A model generated the notes under the pieces. That model searched no databases. It was given only the letters and a program-made list of their open reading frames with translations, and was not told the DNA's origin. This document shows positions 40,001 to 53,885 of a stretch of DNA of 64,000 nt, one piece after another. A program made the position numbers and the translations under genes. Within the stretch, counting starts at the first letter, position 1; the number at the start of each line of letters is the position of its first letter. Origin of the DNA: Megachile rotundata (taxonomy: Eukaryota > Arthropoda > Insecta > Hymenoptera > Megachilidae); contig NW_027473472.1 of assembly GCF_050947335.1 (NCBI RefSeq), forward strand, positions 1 through 64,000, in the 5' to 3' direction.

Positions 40001-43000
40001 AGAGTAGTGAGTATAGTAATTGTAGTTCTATCGATCATTTAAGCATAATATGGCTTATAATATGAGTTAGATTGATAATAATAACAGTAATAAGTATAGT
40101 AATTGTCGTTCTATCGATAATATAAGCATAATATGGCTAATAATATGAGTTAGATTGATAACACTAAGAGTAGTGAGTATAGTAATTCTCGTTCTATCGA
40201 TCATAGAAGCATAATATGGCTAATAATATGAGTTCGATTGCTAATAATAAGAGTAATAAGTATAGTAATTGTCGTTCTATCGATCATTGAAGCATTATAT
40301 GGCTAATAATATGAGTTAGATTGATAATAAGAGTAACGAGTATAGTAATTGTAGTTCTATCGATCATATCTACATAATATGGTTAATAATATGAGTTAGA
40401 TTCATAATAATAAGTGTAATAAGTATAGTGATTGTCGTTCTATCGAACAAATGTGCATAATGTGGTTAATAATATGAGCTAGATTGATAACAGTGAGTGT
40501 AATAAGTATAGTAATGGTCGTTCTGTCGATCATATAAGCATAATATGGCTAATAATATGAGTTAGATTGATAATAATAAGAGTAATAAGTATAGTAATTG
40601 TCGTTCTATCGATCATTTAAGCATAATATGGCTAATAATACGAGTTAGATTGATAATAATAAGAATAATAAGTATAGTAATTGTCGTTCTATCGATCATA
40701 TAAGCATAATATGGCTAATAATATGAGTTAGGTTGATAATAATAAGAGTAATAGGTATAGTAATTGTCGTTCTATCGATTGTATAAGCATAATATGGCTA
40801 ATAATATAACTTAGATTGATAATAGCAAGTGTAATAAGTATAGTAATTATCGATCTATCGATCATTTAAGCATAATATGGCTAATAATATGAGTTAGGTT
40901 GATAATAATAAGAGTAATAAGTATAGTGATTGTCGTTCTATCGATATTATAAGCATAATATTGTTAATAATATGAGTTAGGTTGATAATAATAAGAGCAA
41001 TATGTATAGTGATTGTCGTTCTATCGATCAAATTTGCATAATATGGTTAATAATATGAGTTAGATTGATAACAGTGAGTGTAATAAATATAGTAGTTGTC
41101 GTTCTGTCGATCATATAAGCATAATATGGCTAATAATATGAGTTAGATTGATAATAATAAGAGTAATAAGTATAATAATTATCGTTCTATCGATCATTTA
41201 AGCATAATATGGCTAATAATATGAGTTAGATTGATAACAATAAGAGTAATAAGTATAGTAATTATCGTTCTATCGATCATTTAAGCATAATATGGCTAAT
41301 AATATGAGTTAGATTGATAACAATAACAGTAATAAGTCTAGTAATTGTCGTTCTATCGATAATATAAGCATGATATGGCTAATAATATGAGTTAGATTGA
41401 TAATACTAAGAGTAGTGAGTATAGTAATTGTAGTTCTATCGATCATTTAAGCATAATATGGCTTATAATATGAGTTAGATTGATAATAATAACAGTAATA
41501 AGTATAGTAATTGTCGTTCTATCGATAATATAAGCATAATATGGCTAATAATATGAGTTAGATTGATAACACTAAGAGTAGTGAGTATAGTAATTCTCGT
41601 TCTATCGATCATAGAAGCATAATATGGCTAATAATATGAGTTCGATTGCTAATAATAAGAGTAATAAGTATAGTAATTGTCGTTCTATCGATCATTGAAG
41701 CATTATATGGCTAATAATATGAGTTAGATTGATAATAAGAGTAATGAGTATAGTAATTGTAGTTCTATCGATCATATCTACATAATATGGTTAATAATAT
41801 GAGTTAGATTCATAATAATAAGTGTAATAAGTATAGTGATTGTCGTTCTATCGAACAAATGTGCATAATATGGTTAATAATATGAGTTAGATTGATAACA
41901 GTGAGTGTAATAAGTATAGTAATTGTCGTTCTGTCGATCATATAAGCATAATATGGCTAATAATATGAGTCAGATTGATAATAATAAGAGTAATAAGTAT
42001 AGTAATTGTCGTTCCATCGATCATTTAAGCATAATATGGCTAATAATACGAGTTAGATTGATAATAATAAGAATAATAAGTATAGTAATTGTCGTTCTAT
42101 CGATCATATAAGCATAATATAGCTAATAATATGAGTTAGGTTGATAATAATAAGAGTAATCGGTATAGTAATTGTCGTTCTATCGATTATATAAGCATAA
42201 TATGGCCAATAATATAACTTAGATTGATAATAGCAAGTGTAATAAGTATAGTAATTATCGTTCTATCGATCATTTAAGCATAATATGGCTAATAATATGA
42301 GTTAGGTTGATAATAATAAGAGTAATAAGTATAGTGATTGTCGTTCTATCGATCAAATTTGCATAATATGGTTAATAATATGAGTTAGATTGATAACAGT
42401 GAGTGTAATAAGTATAGTAGTTGTCGTTCTGTCGATCATATAAGCATAATATGGCTAATAATATGAGTTAGGCTGATAATAATAAGAGTAATAGGTATAG
42501 TAAATGTCGTGCTATCGATCATTTCTGCATAATATGGTTAATAATATGAGTTAGATTGATAATAGTGAGTGTAATAAGTATAGTATGTGTCGTTCTATCG
42601 ATCACATTAGCATAGTATGGTTAATAATATGAGTGAGATTGATTATAATAAGAGTAATAAGTATAGTAATTGTCGTTCTATCGATCATATCTGCATAATA
42701 TGGTTAATAATATGAGTTAGATTCATAATAATAAGAGTAATAAGTATAGTAATTGTCGTTCTATTGCTCATATAAGCATAATATGTCTAATAATATGAGT
42801 TAGATTGATAATAATAAGAGTAATGAGTATAGTAATTGTCGTTCTATCGATCATATAAGCATAATATGGGTAATAAAATGAGTTGGATTGATAATAATAA
42901 GAGTAATGAGTATAGTAATTGTCGTTCTATCGATCATTTAAGCATAATATGGCTAATAATATGAGTTAGATTGATAATAATAACAGTAATAAGTATAGTA

Positions 43001-43670
43001 ATTGTCGGTCTATCGATAATATAAGCATAATATGGCTAATAATATGAGTTAGATTGATAATACTAAGAGTAGTGAGTATAGTAATTCTCGTTCTATCGAT
43101 CATATAAGCATAATATGGCTAATAATATGAGTTAGATTGATAACAATAAGAGTAATAAGTACAGTAATTGTCGTTCTATCGATCATACAAGCATAATATG
43201 GCTAATAATATGAGTTAGAGTGATAATACTAAGAGTAGTGGGTATAGTAATTCTCATTCTATCGATCATATAAGCATAATATGGCTAATAATATAACTTA
43301 GATTGATAATAGCAAGTGTAGTAAGTATAGTAATTATCGATCTATCGATCATTTAAGCATAATATGGCTAATAATATGAGTTAGATTGATAATAATAAGA
43401 GTAATAAGTATAGTAATTGTCGTTCTATCGATCATTGAAGCATTATATGGCTAATAATATGAGTTAGATTGATAATAAGAGTAACGAGTATAGTAATTGT
43501 AGTTCTATCGATCATATCTACATAATATGGTTAATAATATGAGTTAGATTCATAATAATAAGTGTAATAGGTATAGTGATTGTCGTTCTATCGAACAAAT
43601 TTGCATAATATGGTTAATAATATGAGTTAGATTGATAGCAGTGAGTGTAATAAGTATAGTAATTGTCGTT
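37060..43670 (+). repeat. 6.6-kb segmental duplication within the array, first copy
   Basis: Repeated at about 45923-52367. Left of 39.4 kb the offset is 8863 bp (GCTTATAA at 37074 and 45937, 38233 and 47096). To the right it is 8697 bp (40053 and 48750, 41461 and 50158). The copy contains seven 80-bp monomers and nested 14-, 22- and 17-monomer steps between its GCTTATAA units. The rare single-copy-type variants AATAATTATAG, AGTAGTCAGTATAG and CACATTAGCATAGTATGG are all reproduced in the partner. It ends near 43670, where this copy continues with TCTGTCGATC and the other with CCTGTCAATC. Confidence 0.92.
39410..39575 (+). repeat. 166-bp two-monomer segment present in only one copy of the large duplication
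   Basis: Includes a GTTAGGCTG unit, a CGATATTATAAGC unit with ATATTGTTAAT, and an AATACGAG start. At the equivalent place in the second copy (about 48.27 kb) the array goes straight from GTTCTGTCGATC to GTTAGGTTGATAGTAAT. The exact edges are ambiguous inside the repeat. Confidence 0.8.
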
Positions 43671-44796
43671 CTGTCGATCATATAAGCATAATATGGCTAA
43701 TAATATGAGTTAGATTGATAATAATAAGAGTAATAAGTATAGTAATTGTCGTTCTAACGATCATTTAAGCATAATGTGGCTAATAATATGAGTTAGATTG
43801 ATAATACTAAGAGTAGTGAGTATAGTAATTCTCGATCTATCGATCATATCTGCATAATATGGCTAATAATATGAGTTAGATTCGTAATAATAAGAGTGAT
43901 AAGTATAGTAATTGTCGTTCTATCGATAATATAAGCATAATATGGCTAATAATATGAGTTAGATTGATAACACTAAGACTAGTGAGTATAGTAATTCTCG
44001 TTCTATCGATCATATAAGCATAATATGGCTAATAATATGAGTTATATTTATAATAATAAGAGTAGTAAGTATAGTAATTGTCGTTCTATCGATCATATAA
44101 GCATAATATGTCTAATAATATGAGTTAGATTGATAACAATAAGAGTAATGAGTATAGTAATTGTAGTTCTATCGATGATATCTGCATAATATGGTTAATA
44201 ATATGAGTTAGATTGATAATAATAAGAGTAATAAGTATAGTAGTTGTAGTTCTATTGCTCATATAAGCATAATATGGCTAATAATATGAGTTACATTGAT
44301 AACAATAAGAGTAATAAGTATAGTAATTGTCGTTCTATCGATCATATAAGCATAATATGGCTAATAATATGAGTTAGAGTGATAATACTAAGAGTAGTGA
44401 GTATAGTAATTCTCATTCTATCGATCATATAAGCATAATATGGCTAATAATATGAGTTAGATTGATAATAATAAGAGTAATAAGTATAGTAATTGTCGTT
44501 CTATCGATCAAATTTGCATAATATGGTTAATAATATGAGTTAGATTGATAACAGTGAGTGTAATAAGTATAGTAATTGTCGTCCTGTCAATCATATAAGC
44601 ATAATATGGCTAATAATATGTGTTAAATTGATAATAATAAGAGTAATAGGTACAGTAATTGTCGTTCTATCGATCATTTAAGCATAATAAGGCTAATAAT
44701 ATGAGTTAGATTGATAATACTAAGAGTAGTGAGTATAGTAATTCTCGTTCTATCGATCATATAAGCATAATATGGCTAATAATATGAGTTAGATTG
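43018..44796 (+). repeat. 1.78-kb array block, first copy (second at about 56108-57886, offset 13090 bp)
   Basis: I read no difference between the copies over this span. Shared markers are AAGTACAGTAATTG, CATACAAGC, GTGTAGTAAG, an 80-bp monomer (43419 and 56509), TTGATAGCAGTG, TTCTAACGATC with CATAATGTGG, ATTCGTAATAATAAG, CACTAAGACTAG (43971 and 57061) and CATAATAAGG (44683 and 57773). The left part overlaps the end of the 6.6-kb duplication and the right part carries the block first seen at 32.1-33.1 kb. Confidence 0.88.
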
Positions 44797-45922
44797 ATAA
44801 TACTAAGAGTAGTGAGTATAGTAATTCTCGTTCTATCGATCATATAAGCATAATATGGCTAATAATATGAGTTAGATTGATAACAATAAGAGTAATAAGT
44901 ACAGTAATTGTCGTTCTATCGATCATACAAGCATAATATGGCTAATAATATGAGTTAGAGTGATAATACTAAGAGTAGTGGGTATAGTAATTCTCATTCT
45001 ATCGATCATATAAGCATAATATGGCTAATAATATAACTTAGATTGATAATAGCAAGTGTAGTAAGTATAGTAATTATCGATCTATCGATCATTTAAGCAT
45101 AATATGGCTAATAATATGAGTTAGATTGATAACAATAACAGTAATAAGTCTAGTAATTGTCGTTCTATCGATAATATAAGCATGATATGGCTAATAATAT
45201 GAGTTAGATTGATAATACTAAGAGTAGTGAGTATAGTAATTCTCGTTCTATCGATCATAGAAGCATAATATGGCTAATAATATGAGTTCGATTGCTAATA
45301 ATAAGAGTAATAAGTATAGTAATTGTCGTTCTATCGATAATATAAGCATAATATGGCTAATAATATGAGTTAGAGTGATAATACTAAGAGTAGTGAGTAT
45401 AGTAATTCTCATTCTATCGATCATATAAGCATAATATGGCTAATAATATGAGTTAGATTGATAATAATAAGAGTAATAAGTATAGTAATTGTCGTTCTAT
45501 CGATCAAATTTGCATAATATGGTTAATAATATGAGTTAGATTGATAACAGTGAGTGTAATAAATATAGTAGTTGTCGTTCTGTCGATCATATAAGCATAA
45601 TATGGCTAATAATATGAGTTAGATTGATAATAATAAGAGTAATAAGTATAATAATTATCGTTCTATCGATCATTTAAGCATAATATGGCTAATAATATGA
45701 GTTAGATTGATAACAATAAGAGTAATAAGTATAGTAATTATCGTTCTATCGATCATTTAAGCATAATATGGCTAATAATATGAGTTAGATTGATAACAAT
45801 AACAGTAATAAGTCTAGTAATTGTCGTTCTATCGATAATATAAGCATGATATGGCTAATAATATGAGTTAGATTGATAATACTAAGAGTAGTGAGTATAG
45901 TAATTGTAGTTCTATCGATCAT
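44797..45922 (+). repeat. Array segment between the two large copies
   Basis: 44.80-45.11 kb repeats the AAGTACAG, CATACAAGC, GTGGGTATAG, AGCAAGTGTAG run of 43.1-43.4 kb. 45.12-45.3 kb carries AACAATAACAG with AAGTCTAG and GAGTTCGATTGC units. From about 45.5 kb the order follows 41.0-41.8 kb at an offset of 4476 bp and flows into the second large copy. No unique sequence marks the junction. Confidence 0.75.
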
Positions 45923-48900
45923 TTAAGCATAATATGGCTTATAATATGAGTTAGATTGATAATAATAACAGTAATAAGTATAGTAATTGTCGTTCTATCG
46001 ATAATATAAGCATAATATGGCTAATAATATGAGTTAGATTGATAACACTAAGAGTAGTGAGTATAGTAATTCTCGTTCTATCGATCATAGAAGCATAATA
46101 TGGCTAATAATATGAGTTCGATTGCTAATAATAAGAGTAATAAGTATAGTAATTGTCGTTCTATCGATCATTGAAGCATTATATGGCTAATAATATGAGT
46201 TAGATTGATAATAAGAGTAACGAGTATAGTAATTGTAGTTCTATCGATTATATCTACATAATATGGTTAATAATATGAGTTAGATTCATAATAATAAGTG
46301 TAATAATTATAGTGATTGTCGTTCTATCGAACAAATGTGCATAATGTGGTTAATAATATGAGCTAGATTGATAACAGTGAGTGTAATAAGTATAGTAATG
46401 GTCGTTCTGTCGATCATATAAGCATAATATGGCTAATAATATGAGTTAGATTGATAATAATACGAGTAATGAGTATAGTAATTGTCGTTCTATCGATCGT
46501 TTAAGCATAATATGGCTAATAATATGAGTTAGGTTGATAATAATAAGAGTAATATGTATAGTGATTGTCGTTCTATCGATCAAATTTGCATAATATGGTT
46601 AATAATATGAGTTAGATTGATAACAGTGAGTGTAATAAATATAGTAGTTGTCGTTCTGTCGATCATATAAGCATAATATGGCTAATAATATGAGTTAGGC
46701 TGATAATAATAAGAGTAATAGGTATAGTAAATGTCGTGCTATCGATCATATCTGCATAATATGGTTAATAATATGAGTTAGATTGATAATAGTGAGTGTA
46801 ATAAGTATAGTAATTGTCGTTCTATCGATCATATAAGCATAATATGGCTAATAATATGAGTTAGATTGATAATAATAAGAGTAATAAGTATAGTAATTAT
46901 CGTCCTATCGATCATTTAAGCATAATATGGCTAATAATATGAGTTAGATTGATAACAATAACAGTAATAAGTCTAGTAATTGTCGTTCTATCGATAATAT
47001 AAGCATGATATGGCTAATAATATGAGTTAGATTGATAATACTAAGAGTAGTGAGTATAGTAATTGTAGTTCTATCGATCATTTAAGCATAATATGGCTTA
47101 TAATATGAGTTAGATTGATAATAATAACAGTAATAAGTATAGTAATTGTCGTTCTATCGATAATATAAGCATAATATGGCTAATAATATGAGTTAGATTG
47201 ATAACACTAAGAGTAGTGAGTATAGTAATTCTCGTTCTATCGATCATAGAAGCATAATATGGCTAATAATATGAGTTCGATTGCTAATAATAAGAGTAAT
47301 AAGTATAGTAATTGTCGTTCTATCGATCATTGAAGCATTATATGGCTAATAATATGAGTTAGATTGATAATAAGAGTAACGAGTATAGTAATTGTAGTTC
47401 TATCGATCATATCTACATAAAATGGTTAATAATATGAGTTAGATTCATAATAATAAGTGTAATAAGTATAGTGATTGTCGTTCTATCGAACAAATGTGCA
47501 TAATGTGGTTAATAATATGAGCTAGATTGATAACAGTGAGTGTAATAAGTATAGTAATGGTCGTTCTGTCGATCATATAAGCATAATATGGCTAATAATA
47601 TGAGTTAGATTGATAATAATAAGAGTAATAAGTATAGTAATTGTCGTTCTATCGATCATTTAAGCATAATATGGCTAATAATACGAGTTAGATTGATAAT
47701 AATAAGAATAATAGGTATAGTAATTGTCGTTCTATCGATCATATAAGCATAATATGGCTAATAATATGAGTTAGGTTGATAATAATAAGAGTAATAGGTA
47801 TAGTAATTGTCGTTCTATCGATTGTATAAGCATAATATGGCTAATAATATAACTTAGATTGATAATAGCAAGTGTAATAAGTATAGTAATTATCGATCTA
47901 TCGATCATTTAAGCATAATATGGCTAATAATATGAGTTAGGTTGATAATAATAAGAGTAATAAGTATAGTGATTGTCGTTCTATCGATCATTGAAGCATT
48001 ATATGGCTAATAATATGAGTTAGATTGATAATAAGAGTAATGAGTATAGTAATTGTAGTTCTATCGATCATATCTACATAATATGGTTAATAATATGAGT
48101 TAGATTCATAATAATAAGTGTAATAAGTATAGTGATTGTCGTTCTATCGAACTAATGTGCATAATATGGTTAATAATATGAGTTAGATTGATAACAGTGA
48201 GTGTAATAAGTATAGTAATTGTCGTTCTGTCGATCATATAAGCATAATATGGCTAATAATATGAGTTAGGTTGATAGTAATAAGAGTAATATGTATAGTG
48301 ATTGTCGTTCTATCGATCAAATTTGCATAATATGGTTAATAATATGAGTTAGATTGATAACAGTGAGTGTAATAAATATAGTAGTTGTCGTTCTGTCGAT
48401 CATATAAGCATAATATGGCTAATAATATGAGTTAGGCTGATAATAATAAGAGTAATAGGTATAGTAAATGTCGTGCTATCGATCATATCTGCATAATATG
48501 GTTAATAATATGAGTTAGATTGATAATACTAAGAGTAGTCAGTATAGTAATTGTAGTTCTATCGATCATTTAAGCATAATATGGCTAATAATATGAGTTA
48601 GATTGATAACAATAACAGTAATAAGTCTAGTAATTGTCGTTCTATCGATAATATAAGCATGATATGGCTAATAATATGAGTTAGATTGATAATACTAAGA
48701 GTAGTGAGTATAGTAATTGTAGTTCTATCGATCATTTAAGCATAATATGGCTTATAATATGAGTTAGATTGATAATAATAACAGTAATAAGTATAGTAAT
48801 TGTCGTTCTATCGATAATATAAGCATAATATGGCTAATAATATGAGTTAGATTGATAACACTAAGAGTAGTGAGTATAGTAATTCTCGTTCTATCGATCA

Positions 48901-51900
48901 TAGAAGCATAATATGGCTAATAATATGAGTTCCATTGCTAATAATAAGAGTAATAAGTATAGTAATTGTCGTTCTATCGATCATTGAAGCATTATATGGC
49001 TAATAATATGAGTTAGATTGATAATAAGAGTAACGAGTATAGTAATTGTAGTTCTATCGATCATATCTACATAATATGGTTAATAATATGAGTTAGATTC
49101 ATAATAATAAGTGTAATAAGTATAGTGATTGTCGTTCTATCGAACAAATGTGCATAATGTGGTTAATAATATGAGCTAGATTGATAACAGTGAGTGTAAT
49201 AAGTATAGTAATGGTCGTTCTGTCGATCATATAAGCATAATATGGCTAATAATATGAGTTAGATTGATAATAATAAGAGTAATAAGTATAGTAATTGTCG
49301 TTCTATCGATCATTTAAGCATAATATGGCTAATAATACGAGTTAGATTGATAATAATAAGAATAATAAGTATAGTAATTGTCGTTCTATCGATCATATAA
49401 GCATAATATGGCTAATAATATGAGTTAGGTTGATAATAATAAGAGTAATAGGTATAGTAATTGTCGTTCTATCGATTGTATAAGCATAATATGGCTAATA
49501 ATATAACTTAGATTGATAATAGCAAGTGTAATAAGTATAGTAATTATCGATCTATCGATCATTTAAGCATAATATGGCTAATAATATGAGTTAGGTTGAT
49601 AATAATAAGAGTAATAAGTATAGTGATTGTCGTTCTATCGATATTATAAGCATAATATTGTTAATAATATGAGTTAGGTTGATAATAATAAGAGCAATAT
49701 GTATAGTGATTGTCGTTCTATCGATCAAATTTGCATAATATGGTTAATAATATGAGTTAGATTGATAACAGTGAGTGTAATAAATATAGTAGTTGTCGTT
49801 CTGTCGATCATATAAGCATAATATGGCTAATAATATGAGTTAGATTGATAATAATAAGAGTAATAAGTATAATAATTATCGTTCTATCGATCATTTAAGC
49901 ATAATATGGCTAATAATATGAGTTAGATTGATAACAATAAGAGTAATAAGTATAGTAATTATCGTTCTATCGATCATTTAAGCATAATATGGCTAATAAT
50001 ATGAGTTAGATTGATAACAATAACAGTAATAAGTCTAGTAATTGTCGTTCTATCGATAATATAAGCATGATATGGCTAATAATATGAGTTAGATTGATAA
50101 TACTAAGAGTAGTGAGTATAGTAATTGTAGTTCTATCGATCATTTAAGCATAATATGGCTTATAATATGAGTTAGATTGATAATAATAACAGTAATAAGT
50201 ATAGTAATTGTCGTTCTATCGATAATATAAGCATAATATGGCTAATAATATGAGTTAGATTGATAACACTAAGAGTAGTGAGTATAGTAATTCTCGTTCT
50301 ATCGATCATAGAAGCATAATATGGCTAATAATATGAGTTCGATTGCTAATAATAAGAGTAATAAGTATAGTAATTGTCGTTCTATCGATCATTGAAGCAT
50401 TATATGGCTAATAATATGAGTTAGATTGATAATAAGAGTAATGAGTATAGTAATTGTAGTTCTATCGATCATATCTACATAATATGGTTAATAATATGAG
50501 TTAGATTCATAATAATAAGTGTAATAAGTATAGTGATTGTCGTTCTATCGAACAAATGTGCATAATATGGTTAATAATATGAGTTAGATTGATAACAGTG
50601 AGTGTAATAAGTATAGTAATTGTGGTTCTGTCGATCATATAAGCATAATATGGCTAATAATATGAGTCAGATTGATAATAATAAGAGTAATAAGTATAGT
50701 AATTGTCGTTCCATCGATCATTTAAGCATAATATGGCTAATAATACGAGTTAGATTGATAATAATAAGAATAATAAGTATAGTAATTGTCGTTCTATCGA
50801 TCATATAAGCATAATATAGCTAATAATATGAGTTAGGTTGATAATAATAAGAGTAATCGGTATAGTAATTGTCGTTCTATCGATTATATAAGCATAATAT
50901 GGCCAATAATATAACTTAGATTGATAATAGCAAGTGTAATAAGTATAGTAATTATCGTTCTATCGATCATTTAAGCATAATATGGCTAATAATATGAGTT
51001 AGGTTGATAATAATAAGAGTAATAAGTATAGTGATTGTCGTTCTATCGATCAAATTTGCATAATATGGTTAATAATATGAGTTAGATTGATAACAGTGAG
51101 TGTAATAAGTATAGTAGTTGTCGTTCTGTCGATCATATAAGCATAATATGGCTAATAATATGAGTTAGGCTGATAATAATAAGAGTAATAGGTATAGTAA
51201 ATGTCGTGCTATCGATCATTTCTGCATAATATGGTTAATAATATGAGTTAGATTGATAATAGTGAGTGTAATAAGTATAGTATGTGTCGTTCTATCGATC
51301 ACATTAGCATAGTATGGTTAATAATATGAGTGAGATTGATTATAATAAGAGTAATAAGTATAGTAATTGTCGTTCTATCGATCATATCTGCATAATATGG
51401 TTAATAATATGAGTTAGATTCATAATAATAAGAGTAATAAGTATAGTAATTGTCGTTCTATTGCTCATATAAGCATAATATGTCTAATAATATGAGTTAG
51501 ATTGATAATAATAAGAGTAATGAGTATAGTAATTGTCGTTCTATCGATCATATAAGCATAATATGGGTAATAAAATGAGTTGGATTGATAATAATAAGAG
51601 TAATGAGTATAGTAATTGTCGTTCTATCGATCATTTAAGCATAATATGGCTAATAATATGAGTTAGATTGATAATAATAACAGTAATAAGTATAGTAATT
51701 GTCGGTCTATCGATAATATAAGCATAATATGGCTAATAATATGAGTTAGATTGATAATACTAAGAGTAGTGAGTATAGTAATTCTCGTTCTATCGATCAT
51801 ATAAGCATAATATGGCTAATAATATGAGTTAGATTGATAACAATAAGAGTAATAAGTACAGTAATTGTCGTTCTATCGATCATACAAGCATAATATGGCT

Positions 51901-52367
51901 AATAATATGAGTTAGAGTGATAATACTAAGAGTAGTGGGTATAGTAATTCTCATTCTATCGATCATATAAGCATAATATGGCTAATAATATAACTTAGAT
52001 TGATAATAGCAAGTGTAGTAAGTATAGTAATTATCGATCTATCGATCATTTAAGCATAATATGGCTAATAATATGAGTTAGATTGATAATAATAAGAGTA
52101 ATAAGTATAGTAATTGTCGTTCTATCGATCATTGAAGCATTATATGGCTAATAATATGAGTTAGATTGATAATAAGAGTAACGAGTATAGTAATTGTAGT
52201 TCTATCGATCATATCTACATAATATGGTTAATAATATGAGTTAGATTCATAATAATAAGTGTAATAGGTATAGTGATTGTCGTTCTATCGAACAAATTTG
52301 CATAATATGGTTAATAATATGAGTTAGATTGATAGCAGTGAGTGTAATAAGTATAGTAATTGTCGTC
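45923..52367 (+). repeat. 6.45-kb segmental duplication within the array, second copy
   Basis: Partner of 37060-43670. The only differences I noticed are GTTCCATTGC near 48930 (GTTCGATTGC in the first copy), GTGGTTCTG near 50624 (GTCGTTCTG in the first copy) and the absence of two monomers that lie at about 39.41-39.58 kb in the first copy. Such near identity among otherwise diverse monomers indicates a recent event, or an assembly duplication that read depth would reveal. Confidence 0.92.
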
Positions 52368-53222
52368 CTGTCAATCATATAAGCATAATATGGCTAATAA
52401 TATGTGTTAAATTGATAATAATAAGAGTAATAGGTACAGTAATTGTCGTTCTATCGATCATTTAAGCATAATAAGGCTAATAATATGAGTTAGATTGATA
52501 ATACTAAGAGTAGTGAGTATAGTAATTCTCGTTCTATCGATCATATAAGCATAATATGGCTAATAATATGAGTTAGATTGATAATACTAAGAGTAGTGAG
52601 TATAGTAATTCTCGTTCTATCGATCATATAAGCATAATATGGCTAATAATATGAGTTAGATTGATAACAATAAGAGTAATAAGTACAGTAATTGTCGTTC
52701 TATCGATCATACAAGCATAATATGGCTAATAATATGAGTTAGAGTGATAATACTAAGAGTAGTGGGTATAGTAATTCTCATTCTATCGATCATATAAGCA
52801 TAATATGGCTAATAATATAACTTAGATTGATAATAGCAAGTGTAGTAAGTATAGTAATTATCGATCTATCGATCATTTAAGCATAATATGGCTAATAATA
52901 TGAGTTAGATTGATAATAATAAGAGTAATAAGTATAGTAATTGTCGTTCTATCGATCATTGAAGCATTATATGGCTAATAATATGAGTTAGATTGATAAT
53001 AAGAGTAACGAGTATAGTAATTGTAGTTCTATCGATCATATCTACATAATATGGTTAATAATATGAGTTAGATTCATAATAATAAGTGTAATAGGTATAG
53101 TGATTGTCGTTCTATCGAACAAATTTGCATAATATGGTTAATAATATGAGTTAGATTGATAGCAGTGAGTGTAATAAGTATAGTAATTGTCGTTCTGTCG
53201 ATCATATAAGCATAATATGGCT
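52367..53222 (+). repeat. Array segment joining the large duplication to the young tandem region
   Basis: Begins with CCTGTCAATC, CATAATAAGG (52467) and two successive GATAATACTAAG units, as at 44.59-44.9 kb. It then repeats the CATACAAGC to 80-bp-monomer run (80-bp unit at 52943), which also lies about ten monomers to its left (80-bp unit at 52116, 827 bp away). Confidence 0.78.
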
Positions 53223-53885
53223 AATAATATGAGTTAGATTGATAATAATAAGAGTAATAAGTATAGTAATTGTCGTTCTAACGATCATTTAAGCATAATG
53301 TGGCTAATAATATGAGTTAGATTGATAATACTAAGAGTAGTGAGTATAGTAATTCTCGATCTATCGATCATATCTGCATAATATGGCTAATAATATGAGT
53401 TAGATTCGTAATAATAAGAGTGATAAGTATAGTAATTGTCGTTCTATCGATAATATAAGCATAATATGGCTAATAATATGAGTTAGATTGATAACACTAA
53501 GACTAGTGAGTATAGTAATTCTCGTTCTATCGATCATATAAGCATAATATGGCTAATAATATGAGTTAGATTGATAATAATAAGAGTAATAAGTATAGTA
53601 ATTGTCGTTCTAACGATCATTTAAGCATAATGTGGCTAATAATATGAGTTAGATTGATAATACTAAGAGTAGTGAGTATAGTAATTCTCGATCTATCGAT
53701 CATATCTGCATAATATGGCTAATAATATGAGTTAGATTCGTAATAATAAGAGTGATAAGTATAGTAATTGTCGTTCTATCGATAATATAAGCATAATATG
53801 GCTAATAATATGAGTTAGATTGATAACACTAAGACTAGTGAGTATAGTAATTCTCGTTCTATCGATCATATAAGCATAATATGGC
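53222..53885 (+). repeat. Four-monomer (332-bp) tandem duplication, two copies
   Basis: The run TTCTAACGATC with CATAATGTGG, CTCGATCTATCG, ATTCGTAATAATAAG with GAGTGATAAG, and CACTAAGACTAG is present twice in succession. CACTAAG lies at 53495 and 53827, exactly 332 bp apart, and I read the copies as identical. After the first copy the array returns to GTTAGATTGATAATAATAAG; after the second it goes on to GTTATATTTATAA as in the other blocks of this family, so the second copy keeps the original right neighbour. Confidence 0.9.

Noticed and set aside
41923..42111. 62-codon open reading frame on the plus strand, starting at TTG
   Set aside because: It runs through two satellite monomers and ends in a third, reading a different frame in each. 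It is open only because GAGTCAG (change at 41971) and TACGAG (change at 42049) remove the usual TAG and TGA in neighbouring units. It has a weak start, no distinct codon use and no ribosome-site context. Chance, not a gene.
50620..50808. Second 62-codon open reading frame, nearly the same as the one at 41923
   Set aside because: It is the copy of the first, 8697 bp on, inside the large duplication, with one residue changed by GTGGTTCTG. Conservation here reflects recent duplication of the DNA and not selection on a protein.
37060..52367. Treating the large duplication as definitely an assembly error
   Set aside because: The copies differ by a few bases and by a clean two-monomer step, and each has different flanks. 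That fits a real recent duplication at least as well, but reads are needed to decide.
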